A stretch of 64,000 bases of DNA from Pontederia crassipes (lineage: Eukaryota > Streptophyta > Magnoliopsida > Commelinales > Pontederiaceae), in contig CM060192.1 of the NCBI GenBank assembly GCA_030549335.1, positions 20,712,157-20,776,156 of the forward strand. The letters are read 5' to 3'. Below, piece by piece: positions 12,190 to 23,400 of this stretch (its first letter is position 1; every line of letters begins with the position of its first letter). A model generated the notes under the pieces. That model ran no database searches. It was not told the origin of the DNA and worked only from the letters and a program-made list of their open reading frames with translations. The position numbers and the translations under genes were made by a program.

Positions 12190-13871
12190 TAAGTAATTAG
12201 TGCCTCAATTAGATGCGACGCTACGGGGGCGCCACCATCGAGACGCTATTTCGAGCTGTATGGACGCTATATCAAATTTTCTTCCTAATTTAATATTATA
12301 TGTGCGAGATTAAGTGATAATAATATGTATATGTGCACGAGTTATAGATGTCAATATGTGCCCTCTTAAGTGAGGGTAATAAAAAAGTCGGCTAATGCGG
12401 CGCTATAGAGAAGCTAATGCATCGCTAAGATATATTAGCGACACACTAGCGTCGTAGTAGCGTCTCTACTAACTTAGTGTCTCACTTTGGAGACGCCATG
12501 ACGCTGCTAATAGGTTTTTTATATTCTAATTTTCTATTATATGTATGTAATTTTCTTTATCAAGATAGCGTCTTATCGCATTGTGCCCCATTCCAATCGT
12601 TTTGTTCCCTTCCTACAATCTAAAAATTATGGAATGCATATATAATTATTCATGTATGTGTATATAAAATTTTAAGTCTATATGTATATGTGTATATAAC
12701 AAAATTGTGTATATATATCTATATGTGTGTGTGTATGTACATGTCTATGTGTATGTATTTATATGTTTAAGTGATAATAATATGTATATGTGTACTTATT
12801 ATATATAAGTATAAGTATATACGTGCATTTATATGTCTATATGTGTCTGATTAAGTGAGTGTAATAAAAAGTCGGCTACTGCAGCACTATATAGACGCTA
12901 CTGAGTCGCTAAAACATGTTAGCGACACACTAGCGTCAACATAGTGCCTCATACGTGTTAGCGTCCCAATAAGAAGACACTCGAGAGATGCCAATAGTGA
13001 CTCAGTAGCATTGACCACAGCTGAGGCTCTATTATGGCACTACGAAGACGCTATTGTGGCTCCACTGCGGTGCTAAAATTGTATAATTTGTAACAAATAA
13101 TGTCTCTTAAATCAACCATCATAATTTTATGATTAAGAATATAAAAATAATATATGTATAATTAAGATATGATATATATTGTATGGATAAGTAACACATA
13201 TAATATAGGTAACAAATTATTTATTTAGGAACACTCCTATGATGTAGACATATATAAGTAATTATGTAGGAATACATATATATGTTGAAGGTACATATAC
13301 AATATTTAATTAATTTATTTATTAAAGTATAATATAGATAATATATAGGGTTGCGTCAAAATAGATAACCTATAGCGATATATATATATATATATAGATA
13401 GCCTATATACAATTATCTATTTCTTAATTAACAAATATAGTTATGAGATGCAAAGAAAGTGTTAAAATGGTGACAATTAAGTGTTGTATGTGTTACATAT
13501 GTAGGCAACAATAGGAATATATCTTCATATTGGTGTCTAGATAGCATCGTATCAAATGGGATGCCAGATAGCGTCTCTGAAGATGCAATGCTAATGTCAC
13601 GTCGAACACTGTCGACGCGAGGACAATGCTAGGTTCTCCCGCGTACTTTCGCCTCATGGCACGCAATAATAGTGGCTACTTGGCGTCGCTATGGCGCCTT
13701 CATTAGCTCTATTTATCGAAATGTTAAGACAACACTAATGTGACGCTATTGAGAGGCAAGTAGAATTTGAGACTCAATTGAGATGCCATAGCAGCGCTCA
13801 TGACGTCGACTTAGCGTCACCATGTTCTGAGACGCTATTTGGCGTCGTTAATCGTCAGTTTTCTTGTAGTG
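12190..13871. repeat. Right subterminal motif array of the CACTA element
   Basis: Clusters of AGCGTC, GACGCTA, GCGACACACTAGCGTC and related motifs at 12200-12250, 12390-12560, 12860-13070 and 13530-13871, separated by AT-rich DNA. They match the motif at the left end and in the partial element at 1-267. A (TA)n run lies at about 13378-13396. Confidence 0.65.
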
Positions 13872-14139
13872 GTCAAAAGGGAGGAATCGCCGATCAAAAT
13901 CGCAATGTCCGTGCAGTCCATATACAACAAGACCATAGTTAGTTTTTCAACCAACTAAAGGTACATAGAGAAATCCACATGGCGTCGATTTTCCACGACA
14001 TGGACCCCTAGACTCTTCTCCGTTATATAGAGATTATATTGACATAATATTTGCATCGATTGAATATCATATGGTATAGATAGGGTGACCGGAACTTATG
14101 TCGAAAATATAATTTCTTGACGACGACAGAACTCGGCAT

Positions 14140-14460
14140 GAGTTCTATTCAACACGGCCCAATTTCAACCAAACACGGCCCGAGTTATCATTGACACGGC
14201 CCGAGTTTCATAGAACCTAGACCGAATCCGATTGGATTGCGGACCGCGCTCGCAACGATGCGGCCCGGGTTTCCAACAACACGACTCGTGTTCCCTCGAA
14301 CATGGCCCGTGTTAACCATACGCATGAATAGGAATGTGAACCAGCCAACCCGGTCGGGTTTGCAATACACTCGGCCCTAGTTTTGCTCGGCCGCGGTGGA
14401 AAAGTGGAATTGGGAACGCGCCCATGTTCTACCTGACGCAAGCCATTTTTCGAGGGGCAG
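14140..14460. repeat. Degenerate repeats of an ACACGGCCCGAGTT motif
   Basis: About nine spaced copies of (A)CACGGCCCGAGTTTC-like sequence, such as AACACGGCCCAATTTC, AACACGGCCCGAGTTAT, GACACGGCCCGAGTTTC, ATGCGGCCCGGGTTTCC and ACATGGCCCGTGTT. The GC content is much higher than in the flanks. Open frames across it are side effects of the repeat. Confidence 0.6.
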
Positions 14461-14654
14461 AAAATGTGTTTTTCGCCTTGGTCCTCTTATTGATTATGCT
14501 TGTTATATTAATTGTTGCTAATCAATAATTGAGAATTGATAGATGATAATTGATTATGAATTAATGGACTATTATTAATTGACTTAATTGATATATTGAA
14601 TGATTGAGATTAAGTGATGACATGAAAAATTATTTATCGTGGAATTGTTAAATT

Positions 14655-15175
14655 GATGATTAAGTCCTTCATGGTCGATTTGAGGCCTTTATGATCGATG
14701 GAGGCCTTTATGGTCGCTAGCGATCCTTGTGATCGGTTGAGGCTCATTGAGGTCGATGGAGGCTCATGGAGCCTATTGTTAATGCATAATTGTTAATGGA
14801 TGCCCTTGTCGTCAATTGAGACATTTATGGTCGATGGAGGCCTTTATGGTCGCTAGCGATCCTTGTGATCGATTGAGACTCATGGAGTCGATTGTTAATA
14901 TATAGTCCTTAATAGAGGCCATTGCGATCGATTGAGGCCTTTATGATCGATAGAGGCCCTTGTGGTCGATGGAGATCCTGGTGATCGATTGAGTTCCCAT
15001 TGGGTCGATGGAGACTCATGGAGCCGATTATTAATGCATAATTATTAGTGGAGGCCCTTGTGGTCGATTGAGGCCTTTATGATTGATGGAGGCCCTCAAG
15101 GTCGATGGAGATCATTGTGATTGATGGAGGCTGTGGTCGATGGAGACCGTTATGATCGATGGATGTTTTATTAAT
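14655..15175. repeat. Degenerate minisatellite of GGTCGATGGAGGCC units
   Basis: More than fifteen copies of a unit resembling (G)GTCGATGGAGGCC(C)TT(T/G)ATG, with higher-order blocks such as GCTAGCGATCCTTGTGATCG repeated at about 14717 and 14852. It is followed by CCTAGTG(A/G)(C/A)TGAT...AATTGAATTG copies to about 15310. No coding potential is seen. Confidence 0.65.
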
Positions 15176-15971
15176 TGAATTAAATTGTTAATTGAATTTA
15201 TTGTTAATTGAGTTGCACCCTAGTGACTGATTGATAATTGAATTGCTCCCTAATAGCTGATAGACTATTGGTTCTGTCCTAGTGGATGATGGATAATTGA
15301 ATTGTTGAAATTGTTAATAGAATTGATGATTGATAATTGTTGATTGTGACATTCACTTACCTATGACCAATTGATAATTGATTTAAGATAATCGAATTGA
15401 ATTGAATAGATATTGATCATCAGTAATTGATGATATGGATAACCATTATGATTGATCAAATTATTTATGATTTATTGATTATTGTTGATTTATATTCATC
15501 ATGATCAATCATATATTGTTATGAATAATTGTTTATTAATAGTATGATGTTGATATTGATCATGGTTCATATAGTATTATTATGTGTGACCTTACATACT
15601 GAGTTATCTCATTGAGATTTATTCTTGTACTTGGATCCATACAGGTGATAGTGAGACAGTTGGTGGCTCATTTGACAGGCGACATGCACATGGATATAGG
15701 ATCTATTATTGTATAGATGTGGGTCATAGTCCATAAGTTATTGGATGTTATATAAATGGCTTTTGCATATTATATAAATTATTGTAAATTAAGTCTTCTG
15801 CTATTGTAAACTAATATGTTGACCGATCATAGTTAAGTCATCGAATTGAGTGTCTTCACCTCTAGATAGGCAAAAGAAAAAAAATTCTCATGGCGTTAGA
15901 CAATTCGTCATCGAACTCCTCATTGGTCATGTTGCTACACTGATGTTAATTTATTTTTAGCATCATTATCT

Positions 15972-16331
15972 TCATTGATTGACGAGAACCCCCTCATACA
16001 CCATGGACTCATCATTTTCCCTATTCTCAATGGTGAGAAGCTGCAAGCTCATATTAACAGTAGGGTCTTCTTTCGTTAAGTCGAGATGTGTCTCATTAAG
16101 ACTCCACCTTTTCTGCCCCTTTAGCTCATTGGAGAAGAAATCCACTTTATCGTTTACCCTATGCTTCTCTCTAGCATCTAGCAGCCTGCCAGTGACGACG
16201 TCGTCCTCTTTGAACTCAACGTGGTTCTTGCTCGTACCCCCATGCTCCATGTTGTTGATCTCCATGCTCTGAGCCTCGTGTAGACTCCCCAAATCTTCAC
16301 CTTTCTCCAAGCCACCACCATCTTTGTCCAT
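15972..16331 (-). CDS. Orphan open reading frame, 119 residues, unrecognised
   Basis: ATG at 16331 (MDKDGGGLEKGEDLGSL) to a stop at 15972. The peptide is strongly hydrophilic, rich in Glu, Asp, Asn and Lys, with no signal peptide, membrane segment or cysteine motif. I do not recognise it. It could be the first exon of a gene, a fragment of a retroelement ORF, or chance. Plus-strand frames overlap it. There is no clear TATA box upstream on the minus strand. Treat as hypothetical. Confidence 0.2.
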   Translation of the reverse strand: MDKDGGGLEKGEDLGSLHEAQSMEINNMEHGGTSKNHVEFKEDDVVTGRLLDAREKHRVNDKVDFFSNELKGQKRWSLNETHLDLTKEDPTVNMSLQLLTIENRENDESMVYEGVLVNQ

Positions 16332-17486
16332 GATGGATCAAAAGGAGGAAGGGAAAGAAAAAGTTCACCAAAAAATAGTAGAATCTGCATATCAAAGAAC
16401 TTGCGAAGTGTAGAGGAGAGAAGAACGTCGTCTGGTCACTTTCACTTTCCTCGTGAGGAAGAGAAGAGGAAGTGACCTGCGTACCCGACTAATCTAGTGT
16501 TTGAACTTGCGAAGAGCAGTATGAATAAACACTGATCAAAATGATGACTTTGAAAATGGAACCTAGGGTTGCCAGCATCCATCGACCTCAGGACACAACC
16601 TCTCTATCATGTTGTGCTAACCATAATTAGTTTGATATGTGGGGCTTTATTATAGTTGTTACCCTTCCTAATAAATTTGTTGTAATAGCAGGAGTTGGCA
16701 TGGTATGAACTCTTCCTTTGCCTTTTTTTTCTCTTTTTCTACAAAACGGATGAGTAGACCTTGAAGTGACTAGAATCTCCTTTCATATTGAAGCTATGAA
16801 ACTAAAATTGGAAAAGGAGCGAATATTGGATCCTTGTTTAAGTAAAGGTCTCAAATTCCAACGTCAAAAAATTTCGTCGAGATTTTCATTCATCGTAGTT
16901 AAGTGCGTTGTCCGAGGTGATAAGGGTCGTCATTCCTCAAATCCTTACTCAGTACGTCGATGAGTTCGTTCCTCATAATGTCGCAAGGGTTATGGGAATG
17001 ACATTACTGTCCAAATACTAGGATGACAATTGAAACAAAATTGCACACCTCCGCTCACATATATCTTGCATACAACTACATCATTCATGATTTCATGACG
17101 AAGCTATGTCAGCCATATTTAAGCAATTGCAACTTTTTTTCTCTTAGTTAGATTGCCTTCCCATTGGTATAAGAATTCTAAACAATACCAATGCCTAGGT
17201 CATAAGATAATGCTAAAGTAAGTACTTTTGGTATCAATCCATTGCTCCGAAGCAACCACATTTGGAAACAACACAAAGAGGAGCCAATCATAAATTCAAC
17301 AAAGTACATAGCAAAAACATATATGAGGCACCATTTTGAAGACTATCCTCACATTGGCCTTCTTTCCCAACCTACTCGTAGCATCAGCACGTAGATGTCT
17401 AGATGCATCAGAAGATCTAGTGCGAGTGGTCAATGCACAGAACATACAACATACATGCTAAAAAATCAATGTTTCCATACTCGGTC
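16332..17486. other. Intergenic, no feature seen
   Basis: Mixed-composition DNA with a T-rich run near 16725. No gene, repeat ends or RNA gene recognised. Confidence 0.4.
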
Positions 17487-18188
17487 TAAACTCTTTGGGT
17501 CGGTTCAATTGAATTTCACCGAATTGGAACTTGAACCAAACTTTATTAAAATAATAGTATTTATAATAATTTGAAAGTTAAAGTATTAATTATATGATGT
17601 AATATATGAATATTGCAGTAATATTTTATTAATAATCAAAATATTAAAAGTTTATCTTAAATATATGAATATTTCACTAATTTTATTTATTAAAATTTTT
17701 AATAATGGTAAATAATAATTTTCAATCTATAAATATTCCTAGGTTATTATTGATTTTTTTCATTTGTGATTTAATGAGAATAGTTAATGCATTTTATCTT
17801 AAATTACCCTTATTTCTTTTTTTTATTTAGCACTTTCCTTTTTGTTTCATTTTTTGTGCCCATTAATAATTTCCTTTTTAATATTATTTACTTTTTAGCA
17901 CTAACCTTTTTATTTCTATTTCTATTTTATTGTTTATCTCTCATTTTCCGTCCTTAGTAACTTATGTTTTATATTTCTTTTTGTCTTTTTTTCTCTTTAC
18001 TCTTTTATTGATTTTCTTTAATTTTTTTTTAAAATTTGAACATGATCGGGGTTCAACTAGTTCACCAATTTTTTTTGTTCAATCATTTTTTTTTCAGTTC
18101 AATGAAAAAAATAGTTGTAAACTTGAATCAACCAAATTGATGATTGAACCGATTGAACATGTTTGTTTGTAAACCCAAAAAGAGTTTA
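17487..18188. mobile_element. Foldback/MITE-like element, 0.7 kb
   Basis: The ends form an imperfect inverted repeat: TAAACTCTTTGGGTCGGTTC on the left and, inverted, TAAACTCTTTTTGGGTTTAC on the right, followed on both sides by CGGTTCAAT-type sequence. The interior is very AT-rich with poly-T tracts and has no transposase. The outer TA on each side may be a 2-bp target duplication, but the superfamily is not certain. Confidence 0.5.
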
Positions 18189-18938
18189 CATTTGTAGATT
18201 CATGATTGGATCAATATTTAATAAAAGATGTTCATTTAATTTATTTGATGATGTCATCAGGACGTCAAACCATTAAAGTTATTTTAACTTTCTATATTAA
18301 GATGCACCGTCAAAATTTCAATTCGACGGTTGGACTACACATGTAAATTCTTTATGGGTTACACATGTATTTTTCTCTTTAAACTTTGAAAAATTGATAC
18401 AATGATGTCACTCAAATTTCTATGATTTAATTTTTATTCTTTTCTTTACTTTCCTTGACTGATTAATATAATGAGAAAATGATGGATGTGCTTAAAAATA
18501 AAATATTATAATTTTAATATTAAAAATGAAAAAACACTTATAATAATATTAAATATTCAACCACTAGGCATGTATGGCATACAGCCATACATTTTTATCC
18601 TTTTTTCAATTCATGTAAGAAATTCAATTACATAAATAATAAATCAATCAATATATGGTAAAACTATTATTATAGTGATAATGTCAAGAACAATATTGGT
18701 AAGAATATATATAATAATTAATAATAATTTTAATTTAAAACCTATAGCAAAGAATATTAATTTACTCTTGATCGCCACTAGAATAAACCTTGGCGCATCG
18801 AGAGCAACAAGTTGCTAGTCACGGCTTAACTGTGATTATTTGCAACCTTGGTTTTGAAACTTAACCATCACTACAACAATGGACTTGATCCAAGAATTTG
18901 GGGCATTACGCCTACATTGAGAACTCTCCTGCTACCGT
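18189..18938. other. AT-rich intergenic, no feature seen
   Basis: No open frame or repeat of note. This is the left flank of the hAT-type element. Confidence 0.4.
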
Positions 18939-19095
18939 CTTGGATGTAGGGCTAAGCACGGTCCGGGTCGATCCGGACTGCACCGATCCAAAAAATCGGA
19001 TAAAATTAATGGGTGAAAAATTCAACGGGTTTCGAATCAGGACCAGGTCTACAGTGGAGATAATCGATTTGGATCCGACCTGATTTATTATTCAC

Positions 19096-19103
19096 TATAT
19101 AAA
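19096..19103 (+). promoter_or_regulatory. TATA box inside the hAT-type element
   Basis: TATATAAA in CACTATATAAACCCG, followed by a pyrimidine-rich leader (CTCTCTC runs at 19140-19200). That is the usual layout of a plant core promoter. It may be the element's own promoter or captured host DNA. Confidence 0.45.
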
Positions 19104-19294
19104 CCCGCCGGCCATTTCTTTCTTTCATTTCACACATGACTTTCTCTCTCCCATCTCTCTCACCGTCTCACGCCTCGCTCGACACCCTCTCCCTCTCTCT
19201 CACGACAGCGGTGACGGTGGCGACTCCGACGAACGTCTCTCCTCCGGCAGCCCTCCCCCTCTCCTTACTCCCTCTCTCTCTCCTCCGCCTGGCG

Positions 19295-19560
19295 GCTGGA
19301 TCCAGCCGCTGACAGTTAGATCCGGCCGCTGACAGCCAGATCCGACCGCCTGGCGCCGGATCTGACAGCCAGGTGCCAGCGGCCGATTCGGCTGCCAGGC
19401 AACCGGATCCGACGCCTGGCAGCCGGATTAGTGGCCAAATTCGACCGCCAGGCGCTCGGATCGGCCACCAGGCGCCCGATCCGACCGTCAGGCGGCCGGA
19501 TCTGTCCATTTGTGATGATCCGGCCGCCAGGCGTCGGATTTGGCCACTAGCGACCGATCC
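19295..19560. repeat. GC-rich tandem-like repeat of a GGATCCGACCGCCTGGCG motif
   Basis: About ten degenerate copies of GGATC(C/T)G(A/G)CCGCC(T/A)GGCG(C)-like units with spacings near 20-30 bp lie inside the hAT element. Open frames of 78 and 132 codons on opposite strands come from the repeat and are not taken as genes. Confidence 0.55.
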
Positions 19561-19764
19561 GGACACTGGGCATGATGAGCTGATTCATTCTCGGCCGCAA
19601 ACTCGGTGACTTTCCCGAATTGCCGGGTTTGACCCGGAACCGGATCCGACCGGGTTCGGATCCGGTACCGGATCAAAAAAGTTTTGACCCGACATAATTC
19701 GGATCGGGACCGGGTCCGCTGAGACCCGGACCCGATCCCGGATTTGCTCAACCCTACTTGGATT

Positions 19765-20109
19765 GGGGAAGTATATATTTGGATTCTTCTCCAAGTTAAA
19801 ACAATAACTTAAACAGCTTTATTGATACAAAATGGGTCGATTCAAGAAATTTGATTTTAATCAATTTTGATCGACGTCAGCTAGTTTTGATCAATATTGA
19901 ATATCCAACTTGGTCCAATTGAATATCCAATTTGGGGCCTTCTTATGAACCATCTTATTGGTCGATCAATAGTCCAAACGGTCTGACCGTGTAGCTCGAT
20001 TGGGCCTTGGCAATAGTTCTTCCAATGCTTTATACTCAGTAGGGAGTTGAAGAAAAGGAAGCAGCAACCAAATATACTTGAAGACAACATATTGGAGGAG
20101 CGAAAAGAT
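19765..20109. other. Intergenic, no feature seen
   Basis: Short flank between the hAT element and the next MITE. No gene is seen. Confidence 0.4.
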
Positions 20110-20112
20110 TAA

Positions 20113-20637
20113 GAGGCCGTTTGGTAAGGTAATCTATATAGATTATTAATTATTTTATTTAAAATACTTCGGCCCATCATATTACTTCAATTGATTATCG
20201 ATAATTTTATCGTCTCACTAATAATCTAGATAGCAGACAACGGAAGTATCTTTTTAAATTACCAATTAGTGAAAATATATTTTTACGAAAATATCTATTT
20301 AATTAAATTTATTATGTTAATTTTTTTTAATAAATAAATATCATTTAACTTCATCTTTTTATTATTTGGAATCTTTTACAAATAACTATTGATTTTGTCT
20401 CATTTTTTATATATATTCACTTTTTCTATTTTTTATTTATACTAACATGTTATTAAAATTTAAAATAATTTTTAGAAATATTTTAATAATTTTGTCATTA
20501 TCCATTTCGACTATTGTTTATATTATCAGTACTTACCAAACACTATAATATAATATTATTAATATTTTAAATAATAATAATTTATCTAAGTGATGATCTA
20601 AATTATTAGTTAAGTAAATCGATAATGCGAATGGCCC
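20113..20637. mobile_element. PIF/Harbinger-type MITE with TAA target duplication
   Basis: The left end GAGGCCGTTTGGTAAGG and the inverted right end GGGCCATTCGCATTATC form imperfect terminal repeats. TAA flanks both sides (20110-20112 and 20638-20640). The interior is AT-rich and non-coding, 525 bp. Confidence 0.65.
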
Positions 20638-20640
20638 TAA

Positions 20641-21693
20641 GGTTGAGATGAAGAGGGATTACAGGTTTACTGTTACGAAGAAAGATCTTGACCCTTAAAT
20701 ATTCTCCCCAGCAAAACGGTCGAGGAGGCACTCTTTAGCGACCAAAACTTTGCGGATTTGTGTAATGGTATTACTGGATGTTAGTAGTCACAGAATTTTT
20801 AGATTCATTATTTTGTTTAAGATTTATTTATATCGTTTCCGTGAATATCGAATTTGTAAGATGTTAGTAGTTCTCAAATTTCGATATAAAAAAATCTGAT
20901 TGTGCTGGTTTAAATAAATGGACGGCCGTATTGGGCCGATCAAAATTTTCAGAATGATTGGGCTCTGTTAGGTGCAAAGCGCCTTGTTGGAAGCCCAATG
21001 TTCTAGAAGTCCACATCATGTCCGTGGACCAAGAGACCAATGGCTTTGCTTTGCCCATCCTTGTTTTCTTTTTTGGTTGAAACATATTTTTTTTTTCTTT
21101 TTTCAAAATTGAAACGACTCCTAGAAGCAAAAGAGATTTAATTTAACGACAATTCCCGATTCCTTATTCTCATGATTAATATCCCTGCTTGTTTGTTTGT
21201 TTCTTAAAAGACTTATTAAGATTTCTAATAAAGTTGGAGAAACAAGGGGACATGTAGTGTAGTTGCATCGATTAGCAAAGTTAAGAATCACATGCATCGT
21301 CTCCATTTGGCCTAACACACAAGTACGATATCAGCGCCGCTGTCTGATCAATTTGCATGCACCAGACGAGGAGGTCAATAAATATGAACTTATAATGCCC
21401 CACACTTACATATGAAATGCCTTTGGTTCATATTCTTTGCTAGCATTGATGTAATTATTTGTGATCATATTCCTAAAGGTTTAATATTTCATTCAACTCA
21501 GGAATTTGTTCGTACTAACTTTGATTTTATAATTGGGAACAAATTATAGAACGGAGAGAAAATAATAAAAGAGAAAAGAGAATGAAATTATAACAAGGGT
21601 TGTGATAAGTTCCTCCTCGTTAAAGTAAGGTCTCGAGTTCGAATTCTGATGAATGTAGAAAATTCTTGTTGAAAGGCTCACCTGCATGTCAGG
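20641..21693. other. Intergenic, no gene seen; possible tRNA-like promoter motif at the right
   Basis: No gene recognised. At about 21627-21645 the sequence GGTCTCGAGTTCGAATTCT resembles an RNA polymerase III B box as found in tRNA-derived SINEs, but no A box or SINE tail could be fixed. Confidence 0.35.
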
Positions 21694-23029
21694 TATGCTG
21701 TAACGATCCCGAAATCGCACCTCCCGTCACGTAGGCGATCAGCTTGACCCCGGAGGCGCTACACTGTCTATTGCTACCTTAATCATTCAATAAAATGACT
21801 TACGTGGCACTAATAAAATAATAATAAACATATTATACGACTTAAATGCGGAAGAGTAGTCGAAATATCGTGATAATGAATTGAATGTGGAAATTCACAA
21901 CGTCTTGTATTATAGAAAATATGTGGAAGTCTATGGTGATTCATATTATAGATAGTATGCGGAAGTTCATGATGTCTTGCCATATAAAAAATTATGCAGA
22001 AATATAATAAAGCTTGTCTGAAGTTCTATGTGCGGAAACAAAACATGATATCTCTGAACATAAGATGTTTTAAACATAAATGCAATAAAAGCTCGGAGTA
22101 AACAGATCAGTCATGTGTAGCGTTCTCCAAGCTCTGCGCCCTCCAACATCTCCTCAATTGACATTCTCACCTGCAAAATCCCAATGTAGGGGAATAGAAT
22201 ACCCATGAGCAAAGAATGCCTAGTACACTAGCAATAAACGATGAAATAAGGATCGATGAAAGAAATGTATAAATATTTATTCATATCAGTACTCTGTTCT
22301 TTATTATATCAATGCTTTATCTGTGCTTTACTCTGGCTTTGCTTTACAATGTCTCTGCTATACTTTACTCTACATTATCTCTGCTTCGCTTTACAATACT
22401 CTGCTTTGATTTGCTTTACTGTGAGTTGCACTATGTCTTTTACATCACTAGAATGTCCTTAGGATTGGTTGTCCTATGCGAGCTCGACTTTATTAGATTG
22501 GGATGACAGAGGTGCCACTCTGATTCTCTGATGCCAGTAAGCCCATAAGGGAAAAGGGTGGATGTTACTGTCTCACTTAGTTCGGAAGGTAGGGGGAAGA
22601 ATTCCTACAATTCAGGAACAGTGGTCGGTTACGAGACCCGTAGGTTCACTGTCTCCTCAGCTAGTTACTTGTTCCTCTGGCATAATACTTTAATCTTTAA
22701 GGGAAGGGGTATGTCCTTTAGCATCGCCCTTCATTCGAGATACAGGTGGGAGAAAACCTGAAATCTCAGGAATAGTGGTCATTTAAGACAGTATCGTCGC
22801 TGTCCCATCAGCTAACTACATATCCCTTCTCTGCTTTAATATCTGATCTTTACTTTAACTTTGGGGGCGGCACATAGCAATCACATGTCTTTGTCCTTGC
22901 TTTGTTTATCTTTAATCATTATGAATCTATGATTTAGGATCCAACGGAATGTTGATCTTTGTATAGGAGGACTCAACCAGTATAGGCGAACTGGTCAGAG
23001 TCTCCATTATGTTTGGATAGATCGGTCCA

Positions 23030-23400
23030 ATTGGATCGATGGAGTCTCTGTTAGAATCGGTCGATCGTTCCTGGTGAACCGGTCGACCGTTCAGTTGACA
23101 CCGGTCGACCGGTCCTCTGGGATCGGTCGACCGTGTTCTTTACTTGGGGGTTCTGTGGTCCGGTCGACCGATATGGGTGTTGGTCGACCGTTCATTTAGC
23201 CATGAGGATGCGCGCTGCGCATCGGATCGGTCGACCATTCTCTGGGACCGATTGACCGATCATAAGGTTTCATCTATCTGTCCATGCATAGATCGGTCGA
23301 CCACCGTGGTGGGGCCGGTCGATCGACACCGAAAGGTTCGCGTGGGTTCTTTGCTTAGACCGGTCGACCGTTCTCTGAAATCGGTCGACCGGTCGCTGCG
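23030..23400. repeat. Array of about 12 GGTCGACC palindromes in the solo LTR
   Basis: Nine exact GGTCGACC cores plus three variants (GGTCGATC type) are spaced roughly 20-45 bp apart. Many are extended to CCGGTCGACCG(G) and often paired around TTCTCTGnnAT. They fall within the transcribed part of the LTR if its minus-strand TATA box is used. Confidence 0.75.

Larger units (their letters stand above)
4165..13871. mobile_element. Nearly full-length CACTA (En/Spm) DNA transposon, 9.7 kb
   Basis: The element starts CACTACAAGAAAAT and ends with its inverse TTTTCTTGTAGTG. The flanking trinucleotides are ATC on the left and GTC on the right, a near-match to the usual 3-bp target duplication. Inside, both subterminal regions carry many copies of short GACGCTA/AGCGTC motifs, and two minus-strand genes lie between them: a TNPD-like transposase (7545-11081) and a TNPA-like gene (4879-7455). 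Both genes carry breaks, so the copy is probably not autonomous, although its ends remain intact. It lies within sequence that looks like an LTR. Confidence 0.88.
13872..15940 (+). mobile_element. LTR-like sequence right of the CACTA insertion, fossil
   Basis: No gene is seen. The part at 15590-15660 (CTGAGTTATCTCATTGAG ... CCATACAGGTGATAGTGAG) resembles the downstream portion of the long gypsy-type LTRs found elsewhere in this window (for example 22170 and 63430, read on the minus strand). With the TATA-bearing sequence left of 4165 it may form one LTR into which the CACTA element jumped. Exact ends and any second LTR are not visible. Confidence 0.35.
18947..19756 (+). mobile_element. Non-autonomous hAT-type element with internal TATA box and GC-rich repeat
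   Basis: The element begins TAGGGCTAAGCACGGTCCGG and its inverted right end begins TAGGGTTGAGCAAATCCGG, forming terminal inverted repeats of the TAGGG hAT style. It is flanked by CTTGGATG (18939-18946) and CTTGGATT (19757-19764), an 8-bp target duplication with one mismatch, the size expected for hAT. Both subterminal parts are rich in GGATCCG/CCCGGA motifs. The inside has a TATATAAA box, a CT-rich leader (about 19120-19280) and a GC-rich repetitive block. No transposase is seen, so it depends on another copy. Confidence 0.75.

Noticed and set aside
19168-19609. Two overlapping frames of 132 (minus) and 78 (plus) codons
   Set aside because: Both arise from the GC-rich repeat in the hAT element, and neither shows a domain.
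21620-21650. tRNA-like B box (GAGTTCGAATTCT)
   Set aside because: No cloverleaf, acceptor stem or A box could be assembled; at most a SINE remnant.
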